Shown one piece after another: positions 52,008 to 61,072 of a stretch of DNA of 64,000 nucleotides. The notes under the pieces are model-generated. The model did not search any database and was not told the DNA's origin. It saw only the letters and a program-made list of their open reading frames with translations. The stretch is from the NCBI RefSeq assembly GCF_014639535.1, contig NZ_BMGA01000002.1, positions 186,001 to 250,000 on the forward strand, given 5' to 3'. Within the stretch, counting starts at the first letter, position 1. Each line of letters opens with the position of its first letter. A program made the translations under genes and the position numbers. Source of the stretch: Flavobacterium palustre (lineage in GTDB: Bacteria > Bacteroidota > Bacteroidia > Flavobacteriales > Flavobacteriaceae).

Positions 52008-52222
52008 AGTTTTTTTGGGTAAGTTGGTTTTGTTATGTCACAAATTTAACGATTAAATTTTAATATTCCTTCTTTTGATTTTCTTTAAAAATAAAAATTA
52101 AACGTATATAAAACGTTAAATATTCTTCTTTTACAGTATGTATTTTTTATAGCTGTTTTATATTGTAAATGTGTAATATATCTTTTATAATATTGATAAA
52201 AACAAAAAAATATTGATTTTTA

Positions 52223-52255
52223 TTTGCTGAATACAAAAATAAAATAATATATTTG
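52223..52255 (+). promoter_or_regulatory. Promoter of the sugar-utilisation operon
   Basis: TTTG (52223-52226), a 21-base spacer and TATATTTG (52248-52255) match the Bacteroidota consensus, 56 bases before the porin start. The rest of the 52008-52311 gap is very AT-rich; ACGTTTAA-like words occur at 52098-52105 (reverse) and about 52274-52281. Confidence 0.7.
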
Positions 52256-52265
52256 AAAAATAATA

Positions 52266-52276
52266 GTCAAATTGAC
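52266..52276. promoter_or_regulatory. Candidate operator for the NrtR/AraR-like regulator
   Basis: GTCAA-A-TTGAC is a perfect 11-base palindrome starting 10 bases after the -7 box, where a bound repressor would block initiation. Assignment to the adjacent regulator is inferred. Confidence 0.4.
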
Positions 52277-52311
52277 GTTTAATAAAAAATAGCTTTGTTA
52301 GCTAAGCCGAA

Positions 52312-53730
52312 ATGAAAATAAAATATACTTTGACGGAGAATAAACCACTCAAAAAATCAGTTTGGATTTTTTTGCTGTGTGCACTAGTATCCAAAATGAA
52401 TGCACAGGTAGTAATTACCAATTCAAATTTTTCAATGGGAACAACGGGTAGGATAGGAGTTGGACTTTCGCCAAATGGGGAAGGAAATATGTGGAAACCG
52501 TTGAATTTATCAGGTCAGGGTTCGTTAGGCGGACGTATGGAGCAGGTGGATTATGTAGATATTTTGCCGGCGATTCATTTTACACCAAAAATCATTGGAA
52601 GCGACAGTACCAATGTTACTTTTCAAATGCGATTAGGAATGTATTCGGCTAACGGACAATTTGTGGGTAATGTAAGCAGTCGTTCTAATAATGGACTGAC
52701 TTTTATTCTGCCGGAAGCTTATGTAGAAGCAACGAATATTTTAGGTAGCAAATGGTCAGCTTGGGCAGGTTCTCGTTTTCGCCGTTATGACGATATTCAC
52801 ATTAGTGATTATTTTTATTTTGATGATCATTCGGCACAGGGATTTGGTGTAAAATATAAAAACACCGAATTGACACTATTGATGCCTGCGTCAACCGATT
52901 CTACCGGAGTTTTTCCATACAATTATGAGGTTACTGTGGCTGGAGCAACTAATCCCGCAATTCGTCAAAGAATGGTTTGGATAGGGGAACATAGTATTCA
53001 TTTGAAAAACAACAATACCATTAAACTTTTAGGAGAGTTTCATTATGTTTCTAAAAATTCGGCAGCAGCTTCTAAAACTTTTCCTTCCGATAACGGTTGG
53101 GTTGCCGGAATCAAATACAACAGTTCGTTTAAAACGGCCAAACCGGGTTCGTTTAACCAAATATCAGTACGTTATGGTTCCGGAATTGCTAATGGTGGTG
53201 ACAACGGGAACACCTTTACCTGGGCTACTTACGGTGCTCCGGATGAAAATGGAAAATATACCAATGCTTATTCTTTTACAATGGTGGAACACTTTTTACT
53301 GAATCTATCCAATAAATTCAGTATTAATGGTTACGGGGTTTTCACAAAAAGCAAAGGAGGTTCAGCCAGCACAAATACCGATGAATATTTTAACGGAAAA
53401 CAATTCTATAATCGAAAAACGGATTTTGTTGTTGGTGTACGTAACTTTTTTTATGTGACCAATTGGTTGCATTTGATTCAGGAAGTGCATTATGCTGTTA
53501 GAAAAGATGGTGATAATCCCGAAGCCAGTATGTGGAAATTTTCATTGGCTCCCACAATTGTTCCGCTGGGAAAAAGAGATCCCTGGAGTCGTCCTCATAT
53601 TCGACTGGTTGGAACAGTAGCCCGATATAACGATTATGCACGGGATCATAATTATTCTCCTTTTTTGCAAATCAATCAAAAACGTTGGGGAACTTATGTA
53701 GGTGTAAAAACAGAATGGTGGCTTTTTTAA
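52312..53730 (+). CDS. LamB-type maltoporin-like outer-membrane carbohydrate porin
   Basis: This 472-residue protein has a signal peptide (residues about 17-31, ending MNAQ). The mature part is rich in amphipathic beta strands. Blocks resemble LamB: SAWAGSRFRRYDDIHISDYFYFDDHSAQGFG near residue 145 and the C-terminal RDPWSRPHIRLVGTVARYNDY and WGTYVGVKTEWWLF, ending in Phe as outer-membrane barrels do. It is the first gene of the operon and would let a sugar cross the outer membrane. A porin is unusual beside the SusC/SusD systems common in this phylum. Confidence 0.82.
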   Translation: MKIKYTLTENKPLKKSVWIFLLCALVSKMNAQVVITNSNFSMGTTGRIGVGLSPNGEGNMWKPLNLSGQGSLGGRMEQVDYVDILPAIHFTPKIIGSDSTNVTFQMRLGMYSANGQFVGNVSSRSNNGLTFILPEAYVEATNILGSKWSAWAGSRFRRYDDIHISDYFYFDDHSAQGFGVKYKNTELTLLMPASTDSTGVFPYNYEVTVAGATNPAIRQRMVWIGEHSIHLKNNNTIKLLGEFHYVSKNSAAASKTFPSDNGWVAGIKYNSSFKTAKPGSFNQISVRYGSGIANGGDNGNTFTWATYGAPDENGKYTNAYSFTMVEHFLLNLSNKFSINGYGVFTKSKGGSASTNTDEYFNGKQFYNRKTDFVVGVRNFFYVTNWLHLIQEVHYAVRKDGDNPEASMWKFSLAPTIVPLGKRDPWSRPHIRLVGTVARYNDYARDHNYSPFLQINQKRWGTYVGVKTEWWLF

Positions 53731-53807
53731 AAATCACTTCTATCTGATTTATAATTGCTTAACATATATTGCTTAAAATTATTTTTTAAATTAAAAATTA
53801 AATAGTC

Positions 53808-54668
53808 ATGCCGATTTTTGGAACATCCATTTTATCATTTATACCCACCTGGACTTCTGATGGAGGACAATATGCTATAAAAAAAACAGCCGAATATGGT
53901 TTTGATATGCTGGAAATTCTTTTACCAACTTCACTGGATTTTGATGCAAAATCAGTAAAAAAACAATTGAATAATCACGGAATCTCAGCACGTTGTTCTC
54001 TTAATTTACCTAAAGATTGCCATGTTCCTTTTTATCCTGAAAAAGCTACTGTTATTATCAAAAAAGCCATTGATAAAGTTGCCGAAATGGATGGTGATTT
54101 TTTGGGCGGTGTGCTGCATTCGGCTATTGGGACTTTTACCGGAAATTCCTGTTCGAATGATGAAAAGTTAATTGTAGAGCAGGTGTTTTCTGAAGTGGCT
54201 GATTATGCTTCGAAACAAAATATCACAATTGCTATAGAACCCATCAACCGATATGAAAGTTATGTATTTACCAATGCCGCTGAAGTTTTGGAATTAATTA
54301 AGAATGTAAATAGTGATTTTTTAGGATTGCATTTGGATACTTTCCACATGAATATTGAAGAAAATGATTTCTATAATCCAATTGTTTGTGCCGGAAAGAA
54401 TTTAAAACACCTTCATATCACAGAATCAGACAGAGGAATGACAGGAGAAGGCAATGTACATTGGGATAATTTATTTAAAGCTCTGGCCGAAATCAATTAT
54501 CAGGGACCATTGGTATTGGAGAATTTTTCTTCTGAAATTAAGGAATTAATCGGACCTACATCGCTGTGGAGGCCTTCCAAATACAATTCGGAAGATCTTG
54601 CCAAAGGAAGTCTGGCCTTTATGAAAGCAATGGTAAACAAACATTATATCAACAACTCACACAAATAA
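53808..54668 (+). CDS. Sugar (ketose) 3-epimerase / isomerase of the DTE-like TIM-barrel family
   Basis: This 286-residue protein is a xylose-isomerase-like TIM barrel of the D-tagatose/D-psicose 3-epimerase type. The metal and catalytic residues are visible: TIAIEPINRYESY (Glu), GLHLDTFHMNIEE (Asp and His), KHLHITESDRGMTGEGNVHWDNLF (His and Arg), and LVLENFSSEI (Glu). It has no signal peptide. Placed between a porin and a PfkB kinase, it probably interconverts a ketose such as allulose or tagatose with fructose or sorbose. The precise sugar is inferred. Confidence 0.82.
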   Translation: MPIFGTSILSFIPTWTSDGGQYAIKKTAEYGFDMLEILLPTSLDFDAKSVKKQLNNHGISARCSLNLPKDCHVPFYPEKATVIIKKAIDKVAEMDGDFLGGVLHSAIGTFTGNSCSNDEKLIVEQVFSEVADYASKQNITIAIEPINRYESYVFTNAAEVLELIKNVNSDFLGLHLDTFHMNIEENDFYNPIVCAGKNLKHLHITESDRGMTGEGNVHWDNLFKALAEINYQGPLVLENFSSEIKELIGPTSLWRPSKYNSEDLAKGSLAFMKAMVNKHYINNSHK

Positions 54669-54697
54669 TTACTACAGTAAACCTAAAAAAAGAAGCA

Positions 54698-55621
54698 ATG
54701 AAAAAAGAATTAAAAGCAGTTTGTTTTGGAGAAATCCTTTTTGATGTATTTCTGGAACATAAAAAAATTGGCGGAGCACCACTTAACGTAGCCACAAGAT
54801 TAAAAGCCTTAGGAGGGGAGGTTGCCATGATAAGTGCGGTAGGGGACGATAGCAATGGTGAAAAACTAACCACCTATCTGAATGATTTAGGAATTAATAC
54901 CACAGGAATTGAAGTAAAATCGAATTATCCAACAGGAATTGTCAATGTAATTTTGAACGAAAAAGGAAATGCTTCTTATGATATTCAATATCCTTCGGCC
55001 TGGGACAAAATTGAAATTTCTTCTTTAAATAAAACGATAGTGGAGCAGGCTGATTTTATGGTTTACGGAAGTTTATCGTGCAGAGATGCTGTTTCTAAAA
55101 AAACACTATTGGATTTATTGACTGTAGCCAAATACAAAATATTCGATGTGAATTTAAGAGTGCCGCATTATACAAAAAAGAATGTTTTGGATTTATTGTA
55201 TGCTGCTGATTTTATCAAATTTAATGATGAGGAATTGAATGAAATCTGCGAAGATTTACATTCGAATAGAAAATCTCTGGAACAAAACATTCAATTCATT
55301 GCTGAGTTTACTAATACGCCAACGGTTTGTGTTACGTTGGGATCTCACGGCGCAGTACTTTTTCATAACAATAAATTCTATCACAACTGTGGTTACAAGG
55401 TAAATGTAGTAGATACTGTAGGTTCAGGCGATTCTTTTTTGGCGTCATTAATTATCATGCTGCTCAATGGTGAAAACCCACAGTATGCCATCAACTTTGC
55501 CAGTGCCATTGGAGCGATTGTGGCTCAAAATGAAGGAGCAAACCCAATCATTTCGCAATCGGAAATCGACGCATTCTTAGGTGATTTCAGTAAAAAATCA
55601 TCTCAATATGAAACCGTTTAA
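54698..55621 (+). CDS. PfkB-family sugar kinase (fructokinase-like)
   Basis: This 307-residue ribokinase-fold enzyme starts CFGEILFDVFLEHKKIGGAPLNVATRLKALGG, with the sugar-binding GGAPLNVA block typical of fructokinases. The ATP site and catalytic base are in VNVVDTVGSGDSFLASLI; the usual GAGD is GSGD here. I chose the ATG at 54698, 30 bases after the epimerase stop, because a longer reading from 54566 would overlap the epimerase gene by 100 bases. It should phosphorylate the ketose supplied by the epimerase. Confidence 0.88.
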   Translation: MKKELKAVCFGEILFDVFLEHKKIGGAPLNVATRLKALGGEVAMISAVGDDSNGEKLTTYLNDLGINTTGIEVKSNYPTGIVNVILNEKGNASYDIQYPSAWDKIEISSLNKTIVEQADFMVYGSLSCRDAVSKKTLLDLLTVAKYKIFDVNLRVPHYTKKNVLDLLYAADFIKFNDEELNEICEDLHSNRKSLEQNIQFIAEFTNTPTVCVTLGSHGAVLFHNNKFYHNCGYKVNVVDTVGSGDSFLASLIIMLLNGENPQYAINFASAIGAIVAQNEGANPIISQSEIDAFLGDFSKKSSQYETV

Positions 55622-55663
55622 ACAAAATACAGTTTGTAATCCATTAACCAAAACCAATAAAAA

Positions 55664-57019
55664 ATGAGTTTATCTAAAAAAATATCCGTTGTCAGTAAAG
55701 AGTATGTTTTTCAGTTTGTTATCATTACTATATTGTTTGCGCTTTGGGGAATCGCTAACGATTTGACCACTCCAATGGTTTCGACTTTCAAAAAAGTAAT
55801 GCCCGAACTTACCAATGTACAGGCTTCATTGGTACAATTTGCTTTTTATTTTGGCTATTTCTTTATGGCATTGCCGGCTGCATTATTCATTAGAAAATAC
55901 AGTTACAAATCGGGAATAATAGTAGGACTGATTTTGTATGCAACAGGAGCTTTTCTGTTTTATCCGGCAGCACATTATCAAAGTTATAATTTCTTTCTGG
56001 TATCTTTATGGGTAATTACCTGTGGTTTAGCGTTTTTAGAAACAACATCTAATCCGTTAATTTTATTTCTGGGCAACAAAGAAACAGCTACACAACGCTT
56101 GAATTTGGCTCAGGCATTCAATCCAATTGGTGCAATAACCGGACTGGTAATGGCTCAGTTTTTAGTAATCAAAGAAATAAAATCAGATGATTACAGCTCA
56201 GAAGCTTTTAACGCATTGTCTTCAGCAGAATTAGCCCGCATTAGAGAGAATGATTTGGGAATTATTAGTATTCCTTATATTGGATTAGGACTTTTTGTGT
56301 TGGTTATTTTAGTGATTATTTGTTTGACAAAAATGCCAAAAACAGCTCATGAAGACAAAATGTCTATTGGAGAATCGTTTAAAAAATTATTAGCGAATAA
56401 AAATTACAAACACGGCGTTATTGCGCAGGCTTTTTATGTAGGGGCTCAAATTATGTGCTGGACTTTTATTTTTCAGTATGTGGACAATATCAATATGAAT
56501 TTCGGATTAGAATTAACAGCAACTTATTACAATATAGGTGCGATGCTTTTATTTTTATCGGGAAGATGGGTTGGAACCGCATTGATGAAAAACACAAATC
56601 CGTCTAAAATACTGATGTATTTTGGTGTTGGAGGTGTTTTGTGTGCTGCCGGAACAATTGTTCTTCAGGGCATACCGGGGTTAATTTCGTTGATTAGCAT
56701 TTCTATTTTTATGTCGATTATGTTTCCAACTATTTACGGAATTGCATTAAAAGACATGGGCGACGAAGCTAAAATTGGTTCAGCAGGACTGGTGATGGCT
56801 ATTGTTGGAGGCGCGTTAATGCCTGTTTTACAAGGAAGTATTTTAGATTGGGGCGGATCAGGATTTTCAGATGTGCAAATTTTAGGATTTATTCCCGAAG
56901 TGAATTTTTCTTTTATTTTACCTTTAATTTGTTTAGCCGTTGTAACGCATTATGGATATACAACTTACAGACTTTCTGTTAAACATAAAAAAACCGAAAA
57001 TATTCTCGTTACGGAATAA
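55664..57019 (+). CDS. Sugar MFS permease of the FucP/GluP family
   Basis: This 451-residue protein has about twelve membrane segments and matches the FucP-type sugar:proton symporters: ILFALWGIANDLTTPMVSTFKK at the first segment, QFAFYFGYFFMALPAALFIRKYSYK, LETTSNPLILFLG and RLNLAQAFNPIGAITG. It would carry the sugar across the inner membrane. It is the last gene of the operon and ends before a hairpin terminator. Confidence 0.92.
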   Translation: MSLSKKISVVSKEYVFQFVIITILFALWGIANDLTTPMVSTFKKVMPELTNVQASLVQFAFYFGYFFMALPAALFIRKYSYKSGIIVGLILYATGAFLFYPAAHYQSYNFFLVSLWVITCGLAFLETTSNPLILFLGNKETATQRLNLAQAFNPIGAITGLVMAQFLVIKEIKSDDYSSEAFNALSSAELARIRENDLGIISIPYIGLGLFVLVILVIICLTKMPKTAHEDKMSIGESFKKLLANKNYKHGVIAQAFYVGAQIMCWTFIFQYVDNINMNFGLELTATYYNIGAMLLFLSGRWVGTALMKNTNPSKILMYFGVGGVLCAAGTIVLQGIPGLISLISISIFMSIMFPTIYGIALKDMGDEAKIGSAGLVMAIVGGALMPVLQGSILDWGGSGFSDVQILGFIPEVNFSFILPLICLAVVTHYGYTTYRLSVKHKKTENILVTE

Positions 57020-57039
57020 ATTATATTTTTTAAAGAGCT

Positions 57040-57077
57040 AAAAACCGATATGAATTAATGATTTGTGTCGGTTTTTT
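57040..57077 (+). terminator. Intrinsic terminator after the sugar operon
   Basis: AAAAACCGA (57040-57048) pairs with TCGGTTTTT (57068-57076) around a 19-base loop that can pair further inside, and the T run follows. Confidence 0.75.
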
Positions 57078-57088
57078 GATCATATTAT

Positions 57089-58870
57089 TCAATTAAATGG
57101 ATAAAAATAAGGTATAATGAATGTTGCAAGAATCCACAAAATAATATTTAATGGAGTACCTACAAGTAAATAATCCTTAAATCTATAGTTTCCGGGAGCA
57201 TAGATCATTGTATTGGTTTGATACCCCATAGGTGTCATAAAACTAAGTGAAGCAGCAAATGCAACCGTCATTATAAATGGACGTGAATCAATTCCTAACT
57301 CAAGAGCTGTTTTGATTGCAATAGGAGTAAGTATTGCTGCAGTTGCATTGTTAGACATAAAATTTGTTGAAAGAAATGTTAATCCAAAAAAAACGGATAG
57401 AAGTACCTGTGGACCAAATATTCCTAATGCTTTTACCAATCCAACAGCCAATAATGCAGCTGTACCTGTCTTTTCCAGTGCTACACCAAGTGATAAAATT
57501 CCTGCTAACATAAACACTACTTTCCAATCAATTGATTGATAAGCTTCATCTGTTTTTAAAAATTTTAATGCTATTAAAACAACTACACCTATAGTTGCTG
57601 TTAATACAATTGGTGCTATATGAAGGGCTGCTAATAAAACAACAGTTGCTAAAATTAAAACAATAGAAAGCATTCTTTTAAAAACAAAAGGAGAGTGGTT
57701 AGTCTCAGAAATAATCAATAAATCATCACTCTTTTTTAATTCTATCATTTGTTCATTAAACGCAGTAATGAGTAAAACATCTCCTGATTTTAAGGTAACT
57801 TTACTGAAACTGTCATGTAATATTTCATCTCGTCTCCTAATAGCCAAAACATTTGCTTCTTCAAAACGTTGACGAAAATTGTATTCTTTTATAGTAAGGT
57901 CTTCCATTTTAGAACCACCAGGAATAAGCGCTTCAATAAGAACAAGATCATCTTTCAATAAATCATCATCTTCAATCTTTTTATCTGCTTTTAATTTTAT
58001 TCCTTCATAATCCAACATTTTTTTTAATTCTTCAATATTACAGCTTACTTTAAGTATGTCGTTTGCATGTAATACCAATCCGGGAAAAGGAATTAGTGTT
58101 TTTTCATCCCGAATAACCTGTATAATACTTATATCAATTTTTTTTACCAGAGGTGAATTTTTAATTGTTCCTCCAACAGATTTTGCTTCCGGTAATAAAA
58201 TAATTTCTGTAACATACTCACTAATTCCATATTCCTTTGCAAGTGAATTTTCTTCTTTTCGGTTAGGAAGCAACCAATTCCCAAATAAAGCCATATATGT
58301 AATACCAATAATCATAAAGCACAATCCTGCCGGAGCCATCTCAAACATCCCAATTGGGCTAAATCCTTCATGCTCTGCAATACCGCTGACCAAAATATTA
58401 GTAGAAGTCCCTATGAGTGTACATATTCCTCCAAGTAAAGCTCCAAATGATAAAGGCATCAATAGTTTGGACGGATTTATTCCTGTCTTTTTGGCAACAT
58501 CCAGTGTAACAGGCAGCAAAATGGCAACAACAGCCGTATCATTCATAAAAGCAGAAAGAGTTCCTGAAATAAGCATGAGACTTATCATAGTAAACAAATA
58601 ACTCTTTTTGCCAATCAGATTAAGTATTGTAGTAATTTTACTTAATGCTCCTGATTTATAAACAGCAGCACTCATTACAAACATAGCAGTAACTGTAATT
58701 GTTGCAGGATTTGTAAAACCGGAAAAACCTTCCTGAGGTGTTAATATTCCTGTTATCATTAACAAAATCATGACAATAACAGACACAGTATCAATACTAA
58801 ATTTTTCAGTTATGAATAAATATAGTGCTAATACCATTATAATTAATACTGTTATATTTTCCCAAGTCAT
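57089..58870 (-). CDS. SLC13/DASS family transporter with TrkA-C domains
   Basis: This 593-residue inner-membrane protein has two blocks of membrane segments (about 1-200 and 405-593) around a cytoplasmic pair of TrkA-C-like domains (about 215-400, with VIRDEKTLIPFPGLVLHANDILKV and VLAIRRRDEILHDSFSKVTLKSGDVLLITA). The substrate signatures are FMNDTAVVAILLPV with LIGTSTNILVSG, and SNNATAAILTPIAI. Relatives carry sulfate, di- or tricarboxylates with sodium. The exact substrate is unknown. Confidence 0.9.
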   Translation of the reverse strand: MTWENITVLIIMVLALYLFITEKFSIDTVSVIVMILLMITGILTPQEGFSGFTNPATITVTAMFVMSAAVYKSGALSKITTILNLIGKKSYLFTMISLMLISGTLSAFMNDTAVVAILLPVTLDVAKKTGINPSKLLMPLSFGALLGGICTLIGTSTNILVSGIAEHEGFSPIGMFEMAPAGLCFMIIGITYMALFGNWLLPNRKEENSLAKEYGISEYVTEIILLPEAKSVGGTIKNSPLVKKIDISIIQVIRDEKTLIPFPGLVLHANDILKVSCNIEELKKMLDYEGIKLKADKKIEDDDLLKDDLVLIEALIPGGSKMEDLTIKEYNFRQRFEEANVLAIRRRDEILHDSFSKVTLKSGDVLLITAFNEQMIELKKSDDLLIISETNHSPFVFKRMLSIVLILATVVLLAALHIAPIVLTATIGVVVLIALKFLKTDEAYQSIDWKVVFMLAGILSLGVALEKTGTAALLAVGLVKALGIFGPQVLLSVFFGLTFLSTNFMSNNATAAILTPIAIKTALELGIDSRPFIMTVAFAASLSFMTPMGYQTNTMIYAPGNYRFKDYLLVGTPLNIILWILATFIIPYFYPFN

Positions 58871-58961
58871 TTATTTGCTTTTATTATTGTAGTTTATCAT
58901 AAATATAAGGATTTATTCTATAAAATTGTTATTTTTTATATGTTGAAAAAATGAACTATAA

Positions 58962-58976
58962 TTTACATTATGTAAA
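58962..58976. promoter_or_regulatory. Palindromic candidate operator between divergent genes
   Basis: TTTACAT-T-ATGTAAA is a perfect 15-base palindrome 92 bases upstream of the SLC13 gene and 185 bases upstream of the divergent cNMP-CBS gene. The regulator is unknown. The remainder of the 290-base gap is AT-rich, with no other clear site. Confidence 0.35.
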
Positions 58977-59160
58977 ATAGAATATATGGTTTTATCCAAT
59001 AACCTCCATTTTATTGAATTGTAATCAAAGAAATAATCACCTGTTCAGGAAAATAAATAGTACAAAAAACATTTTTCTAAAACAATAACATTAAGCTGTA
59101 ATCAAATTTATTTTAACTCATTTATTTAGTATTTTTACGCCAATAATTTATTGAAAGCAC

Positions 59161-61068
59161 ATGAATATAATTGCGGAACAAATTGCCGATTTTTTAAAAA
59201 ATTACGCCCCTTTTAATCAGCTCAGATCTGATGAATTAGCCGAAATTGCTAATAATGTTCGTGTAATAAGTTTAGAAAAAAAGCAAACTTTATTCAAGAT
59301 TAACGATGCTCTACATGACAGTTTTTATGTGGTGGCTTCGGGTGTTGTTAATATTTCAGTAATTGCTGATGCTGAAGAAAGTATTATCAATAAATGTCAC
59401 GAAGGAACGATATTTGGTTTACGTCCGTTTTTTGCTAAAAATAAATACAAAATGACGGCAAAAGCCCGTGAAGAAAGTTTGGTGTACGCTATTCCTATTG
59501 CAGTTTTCAAACCATTATTAGCAAACAATTCGGAGGTTTTAAACTTTTTATTGGAAAGTTTTGCCAGCAATTTACCTGAAGATCGTTCAACACAGGGCAA
59601 TCTTGCTTCTGATGGTGTTTTTTATACCGAAAAACAATCTGAAGTTCAGTTTTTTCAAACTTTAGCTTACAATACTACTCCTCTGCTGGCCACTGCTGAC
59701 AGTACCGCTCAGGAAGTAGCGCAATTAATGGCTGAATCTTTAAAAAATAACGTGATTATTTTTGAAAAAAATGGTCCCATTGGAATTGTAACTCATGCCG
59801 ATTTGGCTTCAAAAATTGCAACAGGGCGTTATCCTGTTACTATTCCGGTTAGTAATATCATGTCTTCGCCGGTAGTTACAGTTTTAGAAAACGTTTCTTT
59901 GGCGGAAGCCCAATTATTAATGCTTAAAAATAATGTAACTCATTTGTGTGTAACGGTTGACGGAACTGATAAATCGGTCATCAAAGGAGTGATTTCGGAA
60001 CACGATTTAATTGCGGCTCAGGCCAGTAATCCGGGAGTTTTAATCAAAGAGGTAAAACGTTCTTTGTCTTCTAATGAACTCAAAGAAATTCGCAGTCGAT
60101 TGACTAATTTAATTCAGTCTTCGATTCAAAAAAATATTCCTTTGACACACATAACCAATATAGCCAGCGAAATTAATTTTGCCATTTTAAAACGTGCAGT
60201 CGAATTGTCTATTTTAGATTTAGGCTCTCCTCCTGCCCGATACGCATGGTTGAGTATTGGTAGCCAGGGACGAAAAGAACAGCTTTTGTTAACGGATCAG
60301 GACAGTATTTTAGTTTTTGAGGATGTTCCGCAGGAAAAATATATTGAAGTAAAAGATTACTTTTTAAAACTGGGAAAAAAGACAACCGCCACCTTGGAAA
60401 AGATAGGTTATGAACTATGTCCGCATGGTCACATGGGAAGCAATATGATGTGGTGTAAGTCATTGACTGACTGGATTAAACAGTACAACAACTGGATGAA
60501 TGCTCCAAGAGAAAATCAGGATAATTTAAGTAGTATTTTCTTTGATTATGAATTGGTTATTGGTGAGCAAAAAATAGAAACTGCCATCAATAATATTGTT
60601 TTTGAAAATGCCTATAACAATACTTTGTTTTTCGATTTTCTGGGGAATGATGCTTTGCGAAAAAATTCGCCTTTGAGTTTTTTCAAAAAGTTTATTGTTG
60701 AAGAAGAAGGAATTCACAAAGATAAATTTGATATTAAATCCCGTGCATTAATGCCGTTAATTGACAGCGCACGACTTTTTACTTTAAGTCACGATATTAA
60801 AGGAATTAACAATACTTATACCCGTTTCAAACAATTGGCAATTGTGGATCCAAAACATGCTGAAATTTTCCTGAATTGTGCCGAAGCTTATTTATTTTTA
60901 ACCCGAATTAGAACTTTAGAAGGGTTGAAAAACGAAAATTCAGGACAATATATTAACTTAGAGGAACTATCGAAAAACGATAGAGAAAAACTTAAAAATT
61001 CGCTAATTCCGATGAAAGAATTAGAAGAATTAATTAAAGACAGCTTTCAACTTACCCAATTCTCATAA
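59161..61068 (+). CDS. cNMP-binding, CBS-pair and DUF294 nucleotidyltransferase-like protein
   Basis: This 635-residue cytoplasmic protein has a cyclic-nucleotide-binding-like domain (about 5-130, DSFYVVASGVVNIS), two CBS domains (about 165-290, NVIIFEKNGPIGIVTHADLAS and NVTHLCVTVDG) and a DUF294 nucleotidyltransferase-like domain (about 330-470). The last has GSQGRKEQLLLTDQDSILVFED, the pattern of GlnD-type uridylyltransferases. A DUF294 C-terminal substrate-binding-like part ends it. It is probably a sensor that modifies or binds a partner. A DnaQ-fold gene follows 4 bases later, a pairing common in many bacteria. Confidence 0.88.
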   Translation: MNIIAEQIADFLKNYAPFNQLRSDELAEIANNVRVISLEKKQTLFKINDALHDSFYVVASGVVNISVIADAEESIINKCHEGTIFGLRPFFAKNKYKMTAKAREESLVYAIPIAVFKPLLANNSEVLNFLLESFASNLPEDRSTQGNLASDGVFYTEKQSEVQFFQTLAYNTTPLLATADSTAQEVAQLMAESLKNNVIIFEKNGPIGIVTHADLASKIATGRYPVTIPVSNIMSSPVVTVLENVSLAEAQLLMLKNNVTHLCVTVDGTDKSVIKGVISEHDLIAAQASNPGVLIKEVKRSLSSNELKEIRSRLTNLIQSSIQKNIPLTHITNIASEINFAILKRAVELSILDLGSPPARYAWLSIGSQGRKEQLLLTDQDSILVFEDVPQEKYIEVKDYFLKLGKKTTATLEKIGYELCPHGHMGSNMMWCKSLTDWIKQYNNWMNAPRENQDNLSSIFFDYELVIGEQKIETAINNIVFENAYNNTLFFDFLGNDALRKNSPLSFFKKFIVEEEGIHKDKFDIKSRALMPLIDSARLFTLSHDIKGINNTYTRFKQLAIVDPKHAEIFLNCAEAYLFLTRIRTLEGLKNENSGQYINLEELSKNDREKLKNSLIPMKELEELIKDSFQLTQFS

Positions 61069-61072
61069 ACAG

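Noticed and set aside
52312-53730. SusC/SusD-type polysaccharide utilisation locus
   Set aside because: No TonB-dependent SusC-like receptor, SusD-like lipoprotein or glycoside hydrolase is encoded nearby; the protein ends and blocks fit a LamB porin.
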